Shown in pieces: positions 1 through 11,106 of a DNA stretch of 64,000 nt. The notes beneath the pieces were generated by a model. The model did not search any database and was not told the origin of the DNA. It saw nothing but the letters and a program-made list of their open reading frames with translations. Within the stretch, counting starts at the first letter, position 1, and every line of letters begins with the position of its first letter. Both the position numbers and the translations under genes were made by a program. Origin of the DNA: Symbiodinium natans (taxonomy: Eukaryota; Sar; Dinophyceae; Suessiales; Symbiodiniaceae); the NCBI GenBank assembly GCA_905221605.1, contig CAJNDS010002768.1, forward strand, positions 461,001-525,000, read 5' to 3'.

Positions 1-1480
1 CAGCGACCTACCCTGTTTAGGCCTTTTTAACAAAAAAGAATAACGAAGGGAATAACGAAGGCCCAACAGTCGCGTAGTTAATCACCGGGTAATGAAGGAC
101 AGCTATTGGGACACCCACCTCACAGGCCCCGATACGCCAGCATTGGATTAATCTATATTTTGAATCTGAAGCTGACAATGCTGTTTTTAGGTTTTCAGAT
201 CTTTGGTTTTCTATTAACGGGCAAAAGAATGTTTTGTTGAGCAACGAATATTTACATATATATATATATATATATACACAATGTTTGTACTAGGCAAAGT
301 ATTAATCAAATACTATCTGACAAGTCCACTGAAATACCTTATGTTTACATATTCATGAAACATTTTGCTTATTATTGTATGCGAATTTAGCTACTAGAGT
401 ATTAGGTAAATAGCGCAATCTGACTCAAGCGAAAACTATTCAAAATACCTTACTCAACTAAAATATGAAATAAGCACGAACGGCAATAGGAGCGATTCTA
501 CTTACATAACAATGTAGAAGACTTCTCAAGTACTAAATAAAGACCACTTATATACCTTCCTAGAAAAGTAGTTAGTAAAGGCCATAGCACAAGAATACTG
601 CCTTTTTGTAGTAGGCAAAGTATTAACCAAATACTGTCTGAGAAGTCCACTGTAATATCTTATGTTTACATGTTCATGAAACATTTTTGTTATGATTAGA
701 GTGTTAAGTAAAAAGCCCAATCTGGCTCAAGTGAAATCAACTAAAATATGAAATAAACACTAACGGCAACAGAAGCGGTTCTACTTACATAACAATGTAA
801 AAGACTTCTCAAGTACTAAATAAAGACCACTTCTATACCTTCCTAAATAGAATTTGTACTAGGCAAAGTATTAACCAAATACTATCTGAAAAGCCCACCG
901 TAACATTTTATATTTACATATTCATGAAATATTGATGATTTGAAATAATCATTCTATGCGAATTTATCTACTAGAGTAATTATTAAGTAAATTGCCCCAT
1001 CTGAGTCAAATGAACACTATGTAAAATACCATACCCAACTAAAATATAAAATAGCCACGAGTGGAAATGGAACACTATTTAAAATACCATACCCAACTAA
1101 AATATGAAATAAATACTAATGGAAATAGAAGCGATTCTACTTACGTAACAATGTAAAAGACTTCTCAAGTACTAAATAAAGACCACTTATGTACATTCCT
1201 AGAAATATAGTTAGAAAAGGCCATAGCACAAGAATACTGCTTTGTACTTAAATAGAATGTGTACTAGGCAAAGTATTAATCAAATACTATCTGAAAAGTC
1301 CACTGTAATATCTTATGTTTACGTATTCATGAAATAACTAACAGCAATAGAAGCGATTCTACTTGCATAACAATGAAACCTTTGTTTCTGAAGAATTTAA
1401 TTAAGACCACTGATATACTATGTCCGAAAGGCACAATTTGCATAAGCAAGCTTAAAACAGTCTTCCTAGAAAAGTACTTA
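1..1480. repeat. AT-rich block with four imperfect repeat copies
   Basis: Two modules recur. One begins 'gtactaggcaaagtattaa' and starts near 286, 609, 856 and 1261. The other contains 'acttctcaagtactaaataa' and occurs near 520, 805 and 1161, with a trace near 1352. Copy spacing is about 320, 250 and 405 bp, so the array has internal indels. The block is much more AT-rich than the rest of the window and lacks TTTAGGG motifs. No convincing gene is seen; the open frames are short and in shifting phases. A (TA)n run lies at 255-277. Confidence 0.75.
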
Positions 1481-1550
1481 GTGAAGGCCATGCACAAGCA
1501 AATTCGCAAATACAAAAACACACTTAATTTGCGTAGTTATTGCCACGTAA

Positions 1551-1790
1551 AGGCGAACCAAAAAAACAAGATACCAAAACCAAAAAACAAACAAACACAA
1601 ACACAAAACAAAAACCAAAAAAAAACAAAAACACCAATTTTCCGGAACTCTTGGAGAAGCCTCATGAGGATTCCTGATAGTTCCGGAAAATTGTGATTTT
1701 TTTGGTTTTGGATTTTTTTCATTTTTGTTTTGGGTTTTTTGGTTTTTTGGTTTTGGTATTTTTGGTTTTATAACTGCCCGTGTAATCGGA
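1551..1790. repeat. Large quasi-palindrome with A/C-rich and T/G-rich arms
   Basis: The core is a perfect 15-bp inverted repeat, caattttccggaact at 1635-1649 and its complement at 1679-1693. Its axis coincides with the palindrome cctcatgagg at 1660-1669. Outside the core the left arm is almost only A and C and the right arm almost only T and G, so pairing continues imperfectly for about 100 bp on each side. It could be a foldback element or a hairpin-forming insertion. The reading frames across it are low-complexity Lys/Asn or Phe/Trp and are not credible genes. Confidence 0.7.
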
Positions 1791-1983
1791 CAGTATTTTT
1801 GTTTTAGTTTACGCCCTAAGAAACACGCTATATTGCACACCGAGTTTGCTTGCACTGCAGCTGGGTGACTTAAGACAAGGCGAAAACTGCAAGGTCAATG
1901 CCCGTAGACCTTCAACCCTAAAACCCTACACCCTAAACCCTAAACCCTACACCCTAAACCCTAAACCCCAAATAAGCAAGCAA

Positions 1984-2064
1984 AGCAAAGCGGCCGTCCA
2001 GCTTCACGAAGAGCTTGTCGCTGTTGCGGGCGAGGGACAGCTCAAAGGTTCCTTGACCTTCCAT
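1984..2064. other. Exon-like island, strand unresolved
   Basis: This unique island lies between CCCTAAA (left) and TTTAGGG (right). On the minus strand it reads without stops as a mixed hydrophobic/charged peptide containing ELSLARNSDKLFVKL. On the plus strand it is also open and contains HEELVAVAGEGQLKG. Both readings have G/C-rich third positions. A GT from GTTTAGGG is available just downstream on either strand. I cannot choose a strand and recognise no domain. Confidence 0.4.
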
Positions 2065-3144
2065 TTCGGTTTAGGGTTTAGGGTTTAGGGTTTAGGGTTT
2101 CGGGTTTAGGGTTTAGGGTTTAGGGTTTAGGGTTTAGGGTTTAGGGTTTAGGGTTTAGGGTTTTAGGGTTTTAGGGTTTAGGGTTTGGGGTTTAGGGTTT
2201 AGGGTTTAGGGTTTAGGGTTTAGGGTTTAGGGTTTAGGGTTTAGGGTTTAGGGTTTAGGGTTTAGGGTTCACGCTGCAGGGTTCAGGGCTTAGGTCTTCG
2301 CTTTGAACGGTTTAGGGCTTAAGATCTAGGGCCTTTTGGGTTTGTAAACCCTACATTCAAGGCACCAAATCCAGAACCTGAAGCCCTTGCTCTGGGTTGC
2401 CAGCACGGAACACCGACTGACGCCCCCTAAACCCTAAACCCTAAACCCTAAACCCTAAACCCTAGACCCTAGAGCCTAGACCCTAAACCCTAAACCCTAA
2501 ACCCTGAACGACAGGAAACTTTGGAAGATGATGGGACTGTGACTTGAAGCAGCCAAGTTTTGAGCTAAACTACCTTGAAATTAGGGTCAAGGATTTAAAA
2601 ATTAAGGTTTAGGGTTTGGGGTTTAGGGTTTAGGGTTTAGGGTTTAGGGTTTAAATCCTTGGGCTGCTGGGCCTAGGGATTAGGGAAGCACGGCTCCGAC
2701 ATCGTGGGCTTGTCTGTGCTATATAGGGTTTAGGGTTTAGGGTTTAGGGGTATACTACCGGGTACCACCCAAAACCCTACACTCTAAGGGTCAGGGTTTT
2801 GGGGTTTTCGGAATAAGGGTCTAGGTTTTCGGTTTGGGGTTCGGGCTTAGGGTTGACCGATCAATATAGATAAGCAAAATTCCTAAACAAGTGTCCCCTT
2901 TAAAGGAACTTACTTTAGAGCTCCGAGTTACCACCCCCATCCCCTAAAGTGGCCCCTGGGCCAACGTAACCCCGTCATCGTCGAGAAACCGAGGGCTTAG
3001 GGTTTAGGGCTGGGGGTTTCGTAGAACAAGATGGCGTAGTTTGTAGATGGCGTGTTGTCTTGCACGACAGTCTTTTTTGTGGTCTCTATTCCAATATCTT
3101 CAACCCACATGACATAGCATTTCGGGATGAGGACATAACCCTGA

Positions 3145-3241
3145 GGGTCCATGTACCTGATCATTGTATACTTGGGCCCCAAATTCCCTACATAAAGAGC
3201 ACGTTAAGGCCCAAGTTTTCCCTATTCAGGTACATGGACCC
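3145..3241. repeat. Foldback element
   Basis: A perfect 16-bp inverted repeat (gggtccatgtacctga at 3145-3160 and its complement at 3226-3241) encloses a second arm pair (cttgggcc at 3171-3178 and ggcccaag at 3208-3215) on the same axis. The whole can form a roughly 97-nt hairpin. It resembles a small MITE, or one of the other foldbacks in this window, inserted next to telomere-type arrays. Confidence 0.75.
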
Positions 3242-3333
3242 CTAAAACCTATAAACCCTAAACTCTAAACCCTAAACCTTAAACATTCAAAGTTTTTCTC
3301 TTAGGGTAAGGTGCAAGGCCCTAAGCCCCAAAA

Positions 3334-3401
3334 AAGCCCGGGGGACCTTCGAGCCGATAAAACCCGGTGTTGATGCGCTGCATGTGCATGACGACCTGGC
3401 G
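3334..3401 (-). CDS. Exon-like segment, unknown protein
   Basis: On the minus strand CCCGCCAG precedes an open segment reading VVMHMQRINTGFYRLE, with mostly G/C third positions, followed by a GT. The segment sits between CCCTAAA on the left and TTTAGGG on the right. No start or stop is included, so this would be an internal exon of about 16 codons. It is too short to assign a family. Confidence 0.45.
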
Positions 3402-3544
3402 GGTTTAGGGTTTAGGGTTTAGGGTTTAGAGTTTAGGGTTTAGGGTTTAGGGTTTAGGGTTTGGGGTTTGGGGTTTGGGGTTTGGGGTTTGGGGTTTGGG
3501 CTTTGGGCTTTAGAGTTTTGACGACCGCCGACACTAGCTACTTA

Positions 3545-3606
3545 GCGGTTCATGGGTAGACAAAAACTGGGGTTACAAGTAGGTACTCATAACTACCCAT
3601 GAACCT
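3545..3606. repeat. Short foldback element
   Basis: The inverted repeat gttcatgggta / tacccatgaac sits between a TTTAGGG-type array on the left and CCCTAAA-type sequence on the right, that is, in the interior of a candidate intron. The loop contains several 'actcat/acta' fragments. It belongs to the same general class as the foldbacks at 3145, 8216, 11705 and 36790. Confidence 0.55.
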
Positions 3607-3833
3607 TCAATTAGACCCTAAGCCCTAGAACCCTGAACCCTGAACCCTAGAACCCTAAACCCTAAACCCTAAACCCTGGAACTTGCCAGGGCTTCAAGGT
3701 TCGGAGTGTTCTGACTGTGGGCCTGCCACCGAGAAGGATTCGATGCTGTGGGTTTCGGGTTGGGGGGCGGGGGCCTTCATCGGACGTCATCGTAGGAGTT
3801 CAGGCTCAGGGTACCTACTAGTTGCTCAAGAGC

Positions 3834-3864
<31 letters not shown>

Positions 3865-3925
3865 AAAAGTATATATGTATGTATAGATATATATATATAT
3901 ATATATGTATACATATACATACACA
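3834..3925. repeat. Poly-C / poly-A junction followed by (TA)n microsatellite
   Basis: A run of about 20 C is followed directly by about 14 A and then a TATATG-rich microsatellite. The same C-run/A-run junction recurs at 37581 and 41910, and in reverse complement at 56547. This is low-complexity sequence with no gene. Confidence 0.8.
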
Positions 3926-4859
3926 CACTCCAATATAAGGGTAATATAGGCATTAACATCTCTGATTTTTTGGGGGGGTTCTTTAAGCAAGTAATAGTTA
4001 ACATGCAAGGCAGGATGTGACCGGCAGTCAGTGAATAAAGGTTGAAAGGTTTAGGATTCAGCGTTCAAGGCTTGGGGTCTGTCCAACACCCCACGCGTTT
4101 CTCCAGCAAACCAGGAATTGCAAAGGTGCTTCACTAAATAAAATCAAAAAAAACCTAAGGGCCCTAAACCAAAACCCTAAACCCTAAACCCAAACCCTAG
4201 ACCCTACTATAAGTTCCTTTCGGGAGTCCTCGGTAAAATAGGTTTAGGGTTTAGGGCTTAGGGTTTCGGGGTTAGGGTTTAGGGTTGAGGGTTTAAGCCT
4301 CCCCCCCTAGACCCTCCTGCCTCCCTCAGTCAAAAGACATTACTGTGTTTTGAGGAGAGGCCCATAGACCCCTGTTTCTCCCGCTGGGTCGGCATGAGGA
4401 GATGATGGGTTTAGGGTGTAGGGTTTAGGGTTTAGGGCCTCTGGGGATTTTTTGGGGTCGGGCTTGAGGTTTCAGGTTTACGGTTTATCCTAAACCCGAA
4501 GCCCCAAAACCCTAGGCTCTCAGAACAGGCCGGGCAGGCAGGAAAGTCGTCAGACAGCCTCCAAGTGCGAGCGGGCCAATTGTTCATCAAGTGAATTTTC
4601 GAAGGCCTGACTTAGCAATCCCAAAGCCTATGTATAGCTAGCGCCCCCAGAACGCTACAAGGCTGTTGACGAGTTTTTTTTTTGCCGATGCTCTTCGGTG
4701 TTGTGGGTCTGTGGAGGGGTTGGGGGTTGGGGGGGGGGGGGGGGAAGGTAATAACGTTCCTGCCGACCTTAACCCTGAAAACCCTGAAGCCCAGAACCCA
4801 CAGGTTGCCCCAAAACGCAGTGAATACCAGTGTTTTGGGCATGTCTGATTTGCATGGGC

Positions 4860-5230
4860 GCTACAAGCCCCTTCCCCCCCAGAGAAAAAAAACTCAGCAG
4901 AAAGAGCGAAAGAAGGAAGGAAAGACAATGAAAGAAAGACATGCTGAACGACATAACGATACACGTGCAGAAAGAATGGCACAAAAGAAGAAATGGTAGA
5001 ATGAGGCAACAGATCGACGGAAATACACAAGTCTTCAATTCAGGAAGAAGTGGTAAACGAAAGAAAGACCGGAAGAACGAAGTAATCAACAAAGAAAAAG
5101 AACAAGAGAAAGGACGACGTGACAATCCAGCTAGTAATCATGGAAAGTACCAAGCAGAACAATGTCATCTACAGTGCTTTTGCCAACATACTGCAGAATC
5201 AACACAGCACCCCCAAGACTAACCCTAAAC
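4860..5230. other. Purine-rich unique stretch, no gene recognised
   Basis: From the C-rich run at 4870 to the CCCTAAA motif at 5220 the plus strand is A/G-rich (gaaagaaggaaggaaag and similar). Open frames on both strands are compositionally biased: Lys/Arg/Glu on plus, Phe/Leu/Ser on minus. I see no splice signals or motif that would support a gene. Confidence 0.5.
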
Positions 5231-6540
5231 CCTATAACCTCTAACCCCTACACCCTAAACCCAGGCCGCACAGTGCAGGGCCAAAGATGTTGTACCCTCC
5301 GAACACAGCTAGCATCGGGCGCTATCCCATGGGGCTGCGTGCAATAACCTCGAGATAAACAAAAACGAAATTTAGGGCAAAGGGTTTAGGGTTTAGGGTT
5401 AATACTCCCTCAGGCTCCCAAAGCTTCCCTAAGCTTCCTGAGGTGCCTACCCCCCTTGAACCTCCCCTCCATAAGTTAACGCTAGAATGCTTTCTTACAA
5501 CAAAAAGAACAACACTAGCGTGTGTACCCAAACGAAACGCGCGTGTGTCAGGAAAAACGCCGCACGGTTTCAGGGGCAGAGGGCCCGAAACTAGACCGCA
5601 ACCCCGAAGCCCTGGACCTTGAACCCTATAAGCCCTAAGTTTCCCACCCTCCCAAAAATATAAACACGCTTAAGCACCCAGAAACCCGACTCTGAAAACA
5701 GAGTCGCAGTGTGGGAAGGTGCAGATTTTTGGCTCTGGCAAGTTAGAGGTGTGTGTTGGCTGAAATGGATTCGGGTTTAGGGCTTGAGGCACCCAGCGTA
5801 CATTCCGAGGTTCATAGGGAACTGGAAACATTGACGTATACAGGATACGCATGGCGTATGGAAAGATCGGGACCCTATTTCCCTAACAAACCCGTGACAG
5901 AACTCCGTTTAGGGGTTTTGGGGTTTTGGTGTGCGGGGGGGGAGGGGGTTCGGACGCAGACATTGAAACATGAAGCCTGACACGGTGCTGCGAACGTCCC
6001 CCAGAAAGGGTTTAGGTTCTTGGGGTTCGGGGTTGGGATGGGTTAGAGTACCCCTACTAGAATCCCTATTCAGGTCAAGGGGAAACATCCCAAGGTTTGG
6101 GGTTGAGAGCGCCAAACGCCTCATCAACGCCGCATGCACGTCGTCAGATGTGTTGCCTGTGCGAAAAGGAGGACGACGCGTGCCAGTCATGCAAAAAGAG
6201 CGCAGTGAACCCTCACCGAAAGGCAGCTGAGTCGTTATTTATACTATAGGTTACCTAAGAATCCTTTACGCAAAGGGTGATGATGACACGAACCTAACCC
6301 TAAACCCTAAACCCTAAACCCTAAACCCTAAACCCTAAACCCTAAACCCTAAACCCTAACCCTAAACCCTAAACCCCACACCCTGTGGGGTCCTCAGCTC
6401 CTCGAAGTTTAGGGTTTCGGACACCCGCGCCGAAGCATGACAATAGAGCTAGGCCTTGCTCAATGGACGGTTTAGGGTTTAGGGTTTAGGGTTTAGGGTT
6501 TAGGGTTTAGGGTTTAGGGGCTGAGTTCATAAGCCCCCAA

Positions 6541-6712
6541 AAAGTGTACACTTTTAGTTTTACGGGGATTATGGTATTCCAAAAAGTGTAAAGTGTACTC
6601 ACTCAGCTACTAAGGAGGGACCCTTACAAGGGACCTGGGGGGTAATTTGGGGGTTATGAAGGGGGGGCTATATGAGGAATAAGACTAAAGGTCCCTTCTA
6701 GGGGGTTCGGTA
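6541..6712. repeat. Two adjacent foldback motifs
   Basis: The first has arms agtgtacactttt near 6542 and aaaaagtgtaaagtgtact near 6582. The second pairs the ctaaggagggaccctt region near 6610 with aaggtcccttctaggg near 6687. The second motif shares the 'ggtcccttct' and 'agggaccc' words with a region at 45600-45715, so it is probably a dispersed element. No coding sequence is seen. Confidence 0.5.
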
Positions 6713-7008
6713 TAGGGTTTAGGGTATATGGTTTGGGGTCTAGGGTATAGGGTTTAGGGTTGAAGTTTATGGTTTAGGGTGTATAGGGGGTATAGAGTTT
6801 ATAGTTTATAGGGCTGATACTCGAATGTTCTAAACATGGATTCTGTCCGCGCCACCTCCGTCCTACGTTTCCAGAGCGGGGGCTTCGAAAATCATGGAAT
6901 CAGATGCGCCCAACCGTAAGCGCCCTAAACCCTAGACCCTAAACCCTAAACCCTAAACCCAAAATCTAAACCCTAAACTTGCCTTAAACCCTAAACCCCA
7001 AACCCCCC

Positions 7009-7110
7009 AGGCTGCCCCCCGAAAAAAGAGAGCCGATTGGGTTCCCACACCGTTGGTCAAAGTCTCCGTCAGCTGACCACTCCCTGCACCTACGGGAGCT
7101 CTGCAGGGAC
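7009..7110. other. Exon-like island, strand unresolved
   Basis: The island lies between CCCTAAA on the left and TTTAGGG on the right. On the minus strand CCCTGCAG precedes an open run that includes WSADGDFDQRCGNPIGSLF and ends at a GT of GTTTGGG. On the plus strand CCCCCCAG precedes an open run that includes EKREPIGFPHRWSKSPSA and ends at GTTTAGGG. Both have acceptable splice sites. At least one strand is probably coding. Confidence 0.45.
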
Positions 7111-7140
7111 TTAGTTTAGGGTTTAGGGTTTAGGGTTTAG

Positions 7141-7300
7141 GGTTTAGGGTTTGGGGTTTGGGGTTTGGGGTTTGGGGTTTGGGGTTTGGGGTTTGGGGTT
7201 TGGGGTTTAGGGTTTAGGGTTTTTGGGCTAGGGGTTTGGGGTTTGGGGTTTGGGGTTTGGGGTTTGGGGTTTGGGGTTTGGGGTTTGGGGTTTGGGTGCT
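7141..7300 (+). repeat. TTTGGGG variant array
   Basis: About twenty units of TTTGGGG, a one-base variant of the telomere heptamer, lie inside ordinary TTTAGGG arrays with a short interruption near 7215-7230. Homogeneous runs of a variant unit suggest local amplification and not random decay. Similar variant runs occur at 3455-3500, 59200-59300 and, in complement, 60810-60870. Confidence 0.85.
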
Positions 7301-7552
7301 TGGTTGCTTGGGTGCTTGGGGTTTAGGATTGAGGGTTGTAGGGTCTGTAGGCCTAGTTTAGGGTTTAGGCCTTGTAGGGTTTCTGATCTAGGGTTTGGGG
7401 CTTGGCTTCGCGTTGAGGGGTTTAGGGTGTAGCGTTTAGGGCTTTTGGCGGATTACGTGTTTCGGTCTATGGTCCCTAACCTTAAACCCTAAACCCTAAA
7501 CCCTAAACCCTAAACCCTAAACCCTAAACCCTAAACCCTAAACCCTAAACTG

Positions 7553-7650
7553 GGATTCAGCCATCTTGTTCATGCTGGAGTCCATGCTGCCAAGGAGTTT
7601 CGGGGTGAGGCTCCTAGTTGCCGTAAGGGCATGTTGCCCTTCTTTGGGTT
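7553..7650 (-). CDS. Exon-like segment, unknown protein
   Basis: The minus strand is open across the whole island (about 33 codons), including LTPKLLGSMDSSMNKMAESQ, and runs into a GT of GTTTAGGG. The plus strand of this island has a stop (TGA at 7604-7606) in its best frame. The island is bracketed by CCCTAAA on the left and TTTAGGG on the right. No start codon or domain is recognised. Confidence 0.5.
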
Positions 7651-8035
7651 CAGGGTTTAGGGTTTAGGGTTTCGGGTTTAGGGTTTAGGGTTTAGGGATA
7701 CCACGGAGCCTTGTATATAGGGTACCCGAAAAAGGCCCAGAATGTAGCGAATCCCCAGCCCCACTTCTATGCCGGCCGATTGTTGGGTTTAGGGTTTAGG
7801 GTTTAGGGTTGAGGGTTGAGGGTTTAGGGTTTTAGGACTTAGGAGGAACTTGAGGGGGGGGGGGGGGGGGGGGAAGATGGTCCATGGGATGGTGGGTCGA
7901 GCTATCGATGTGACCCCTAAGCAAAACAGGGCTTAGGGTTTGAGGTGTAACCCGAAACCCTAAACCCTAAACCCTAAACCCTAATCCAAAACCCTAAACC
8001 CTAAACTTGATTAGGGCTTAGGGTCTTGAGCCCCC

Positions 8036-8112
8036 ACATACTACAACACCCCTCTTCACCACCCGCTTCCCAATATCCGCGTCGGAGTTCAGGAGGTCTG
8101 AGTCACAGGCCC
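8036..8112 (-). CDS. Exon-like segment, unknown protein
   Basis: Minus-strand reading gives LLNSDADIGKRVVKRGVVV with mainly G/C third positions, after a possible acceptor GACTCAG. Telomere-type motifs flank it, but the bracket orientation is mixed, so this island does not follow the usual left-C/right-G rule. No family is recognised. Confidence 0.4.
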
Positions 8113-8215
8113 TAAGCCCTAAGCCCTAAACCCTAAACCCTAAACCCTAAACCCTAAGCCCTAAACCCTAAACCCTAACCCCCAAGCCCTAAACCCTAAG
8201 CCCTAAACCCCAAGC

Positions 8216-8333
8216 TTGGGATGTCCCCCCTGAAACTAACAGTCCTTCATCGTGACTATAGTAGCCCCCGATTCTCATCCCTACTAAGAACTGTTAAATA
8301 AATTAGTAATTAGTATAAGGGGGAACATCCCAA
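8216..8333. repeat. Foldback (MITE-like) element
   Basis: Terminal inverted repeats ttgggatgtccccc (8216-8229) and gggggaacatcccaa (8319-8333) differ by one or two bases, and an inner pair (aacagtcctt / aagaactgtt) extends the stem. The element is about 118 bp and sits between CCCTAAA-type arrays. Confidence 0.65.
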
Positions 8334-8701
8334 CCCGTAAGACCATAAACCGCAGAATAAAGGTTCAGGATTGTAGAACCCGGTGCTTGGGCAAAGCCTA
8401 AGCCGGGTAAGCGACTGACACCGACGAGAAAAACCCTAAGTTCTAAACTCTAAACTCTCAAGACCTAAGCCGCAACACTACATCCTGAAAACCCAGACTC
8501 ACCAAACCCCAAACGTAAACCCCAAACCCTAAATCCTAAACCCTAAACCCTAAAGCCCTAAACCCTACCCACTATGAAAGTCCGAAACCGTAAGTTGCCC
8601 TGAACCCTCACAGCAATCGGGCTGTCTGGAAAAAGCAGCAAACGGCTTTTCTCCCAAACCCTAATCCCTAAACCCTAAACCCTAAACCCTAAACCCTAAA
8701 C

Positions 8702-8812
8702 TAGGGAGCCCTTGAAGAAACCCGCCCTGACCACACCGAAGCGTGCGCCTCGCCGACTGGGCGACAGTCGGCCCGAGCTGGGGCCCCTTCGTGTTCGTGC
8801 ATGATGAGCGAT
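8702..8812 (-). CDS. Exon-like segment, unknown protein
   Basis: The minus strand is open for about 36 codons, containing IMHEHEGAPARADCRPVGEA and WSGRVSS, and ends at a GT of GTTTAGGG. The island is bracketed by CCCTAAA on the left and TTTAGGG on the right. The peptide is Ala/Arg-rich with no recognisable motif. Confidence 0.4.
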
Positions 8813-9165
8813 GAGTAGGGTTTAGGGTTTGGGGTTTGGGGTTTAGGGTTTAGGGTTTAGGGTTTAGGGTTTAGGGTTTGGGGGTTAGGGTTTAGGGTTT
8901 AGGGCTTAGGGCTTAGGGTTTAGGGTTTAGGGTTTAGGGTTTAGCGTTTAGGGTTTAGGGTTTAGGGGTTCGGGCGCAGGGTTTGGGTGTGGGGTTGAGG
9001 GGTTGTTAGAAGTACGGTTCGACGAGTCCCAAGCCAGGCTTAAAATCCCAAGCCCTAAACCCTAAACCCTAAACCCTAAACCCTAAACCCTAAACCCTAA
9101 ATCCTAAACCCTAACCCCTAAACCCCAAACCAGTGGTAGCTTCAGCTTCCCTCTTCTCCCCCCAG

Positions 9166-9244
9166 GTAGAGTTACCCAATGAACCTTCAAGTAAGCAGTG
9201 GGAGCGAGTCAGAGAGCCGAATGCGTGCGGTTCGATGATCTGGG
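9166..9244 (+). CDS. Exon, unknown protein
   Basis: A strong acceptor (pyrimidine run ccctcttctccccccag ending at 9165) precedes 26 open codons reading from VELPNEPSSKQW to ACGSMIWG, followed by a GT (9245). The minus strand has stops in the equivalent region, so the strand is fairly clear. It lies between CCCTAAA on the left and TTTAGGG on the right. This would be an internal exon of an unknown protein. Confidence 0.55.
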
Positions 9245-9694
9245 GTTAGAGTTTAGGGTTTAGGGTTTAGGGTTTGCTTCTTCAGATTTTAACTGGGGTA
9301 GAGAGCAGGCTCTGGGTTAGAGAGCAGGCTCTAAACCCTACAAGTCGGGACATCAAGACTGGGGCGCCCCGACACCGCACACGCGGCCTCAACCCTCAAC
9401 CCGAAAGCCTAAACTACTATTTGCTTAAGAACCCCAAAAGAAGAAACAATCGTATTCCACCACCATGTGCTTAAGAACCCGAAAAGAACAAAACATATTA
9501 ATATTCCCTACATTACCCCTTATAATGAGGAAGAAGAGTCTTAATTGCTTCGGGGTCCTTAAGCCCATAAGTAGTAAGCCCTGCAAAAGAAAGCTGGGGC
9601 ATGGTATCTGAGCACTGCTGAGCACTGCTTTAGGGTTTAGGGTTTAGGGTTTAGGGTTTAGGGTTAGGTCCCTAAACCCTAAACCCTAAACCAC

Positions 9695-9871
9695 ATGGAG
9701 CCCTTCTCCACCTCAGCCTTCTCAAGACTACTAAGATCACTGAAAACAACCACCCTCATATCTCAAACCCGTAAGTTGAACGTATTCCTATTCAAACAGC
9801 AGGCAATGATTGTCCTAGCACTGCGCGGCCTCTTCACGAAGATCGTACAAGAGTTTCGGGTTGCCGTTTAG
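9695..9871 (+). CDS. Small ORF or first exon, basic hydrophobic protein
   Basis: This is an open frame from ATG to TAG (58 residues). It begins MEPFSTSAFSRLLRSLKTTT and contains QAMIVLALRGLFTKIVQEFR. The sequence is rich in Leu, Phe, Arg and Ser and free of acidic residues near its N terminus, which would suit an organelle-targeting leader, but this is inference. Alternatives are a first exon ending at the GTAAGT near 9770 or at the GT after codon 55. CCCTAAA motifs lie immediately upstream and TTTAGGG-like sequence follows. Confidence 0.5.
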   Translation: MEPFSTSAFSRLLRSLKTTTLISQTRKLNVFLFKQQAMIVLALRGLFTKIVQEFRVAV

Positions 9872-10540
9872 GGGTTTAAGGGTTTCGGGTTTAGGGTTTA
9901 GGGTTTAGGGTTATCTATATAGGTCCAGTCAAGGCCAAGACGCAAGAGAAGTCCCTTAGAAACCCTCAAACAAATGCTAAACCCCAAGAACCCGAGACAC
10001 CTAAAAGACCATAAGCCCTTTCCTACGCACCTATAAACCCAACCCTATACACCCTATGAACCCTATGAACCCTCCACCCTGTAAAACCCACAATCCCCCT
10101 AGACCCTAAACCTAAACGGTCCCCCAGTGAGCTCGCCTCACGTCGCGCACGCTACGGGGCGCCACCGCCCTGAGAAGGAGCAGGCGTTGCTCCAAAATAG
10201 GGCTTGCAGGGTTTATAAGCTTCATAGAGTTTGGAGCTTGAGGTTTTGGACTGCTTCATGCGACGTTTCGGGTGCTGAACAGAACATGGGTTTAGGGCAA
10301 CCCTCAACCCTACTGTAGGGTAGGTTGTCAGAAAGGGAAAGAAGACTGACACCAAACTACCAAATCGTCAAAGTTCATGGGACCTCCGAGGCACTATACT
10401 ATAGAAACCCCAGAGCCCGTAACAAAAAAACAACAAAGACCCAACAGAAAACGAAAGCACCCCAAATACCGTTACAACCTCAAAAGCCCTACGTAAGCCT
10501 AAGCACAAAGCGAAAAATCAGACAGGCACCACCACCTCCC

Positions 10541-10980
10541 TAAACCCTAAACCCTAAAACCCTAAAACCCTAAAACCCTAAAACCCTAAAACCCTAAAAC
10601 CCTAAAACCCTAAAACCCTAAAACCCTAAAACCCTAAAACCCTAAAACCCAAAAAAACCTAAAACCCTAAAACCCTAAAACCCTAAAACCCAAAAAACCA
10701 AAAACCCAAAAACCCAAAAACCCAAAAACCCTGAAACCCTGAAACCCTGAAACCCCTAAAACCCCTAAAACCCCTAAAACCCTAAAACCCTAAAACCCTA
10801 AAACCCTAAAACCCTAAAACCCTAAAACCCTAAAACCCTAAAACCCTAAAACCGTGAAACCCTAAAACCCTGAAACCCTGAAACCCTAAAACCCTAAAAC
10901 CCTAAAACCCTAAATCCCTAAAACCCTAAAACCCTAAAACCCTAAAACCCTAAAACCCTAAAACCTAAACCCTAAACCCT
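10541..10980 (-). repeat. TTTTAGGG octamer array
   Basis: About 440 bp of AAAACCCT units (complement TTTTAGGG) with some AAAACCC and TGAAACCC variants. The octamer is the Chlamydomonas-type telomere repeat and is distinct from the heptamer that dominates here. A second array of the same unit in the opposite orientation lies at 11455-11612. Confidence 0.9.
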
Positions 10981-11039
10981 AAACCCTAAGAGTATCCTGT
11001 GGCCACCGAGGGCCCTCAGCTGCATGCATGATTTTTTCA

Positions 11040-11106
11040 GGGGGGGAGTGAGTGGGGGAGTGAGTGGGGGAGGGAGTGGGGGAGGGAGTGGGGGAGGGAG
11101 TGGGGG
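11040..11106. repeat. G-rich minisatellite
   Basis: A tandem G-rich unit of about 12 bp (gggggagtgagt / gggggagggagt) repeats five or six times. The G-runs could form a quadruplex. No gene is present. Confidence 0.85.

Noticed and set aside
1373-1855. 107- and 125-codon frames over the quasi-palindrome
   Set aside because: Lys/Asn/Thr or Phe/Trp low complexity arising from A/C-rich and T/G-rich arms. Antisense frames mirror each other.
4666-5125. Several open frames of 60-130 codons on both strands
   Set aside because: All overlap each other, are dominated by poly-G/poly-C and purine-rich sequence, and have no splice or domain support.
6836-6915. Plus-strand first exon (ATG to GTAAGC, 26 codons)
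   Set aside because: Natural-looking and with a good donor, but the minus strand is also open, the island has the opposite bracket (TTTAGGG left, CCCTAAA right) and it matches no neighbouring exon in strand. Left out as unresolved.
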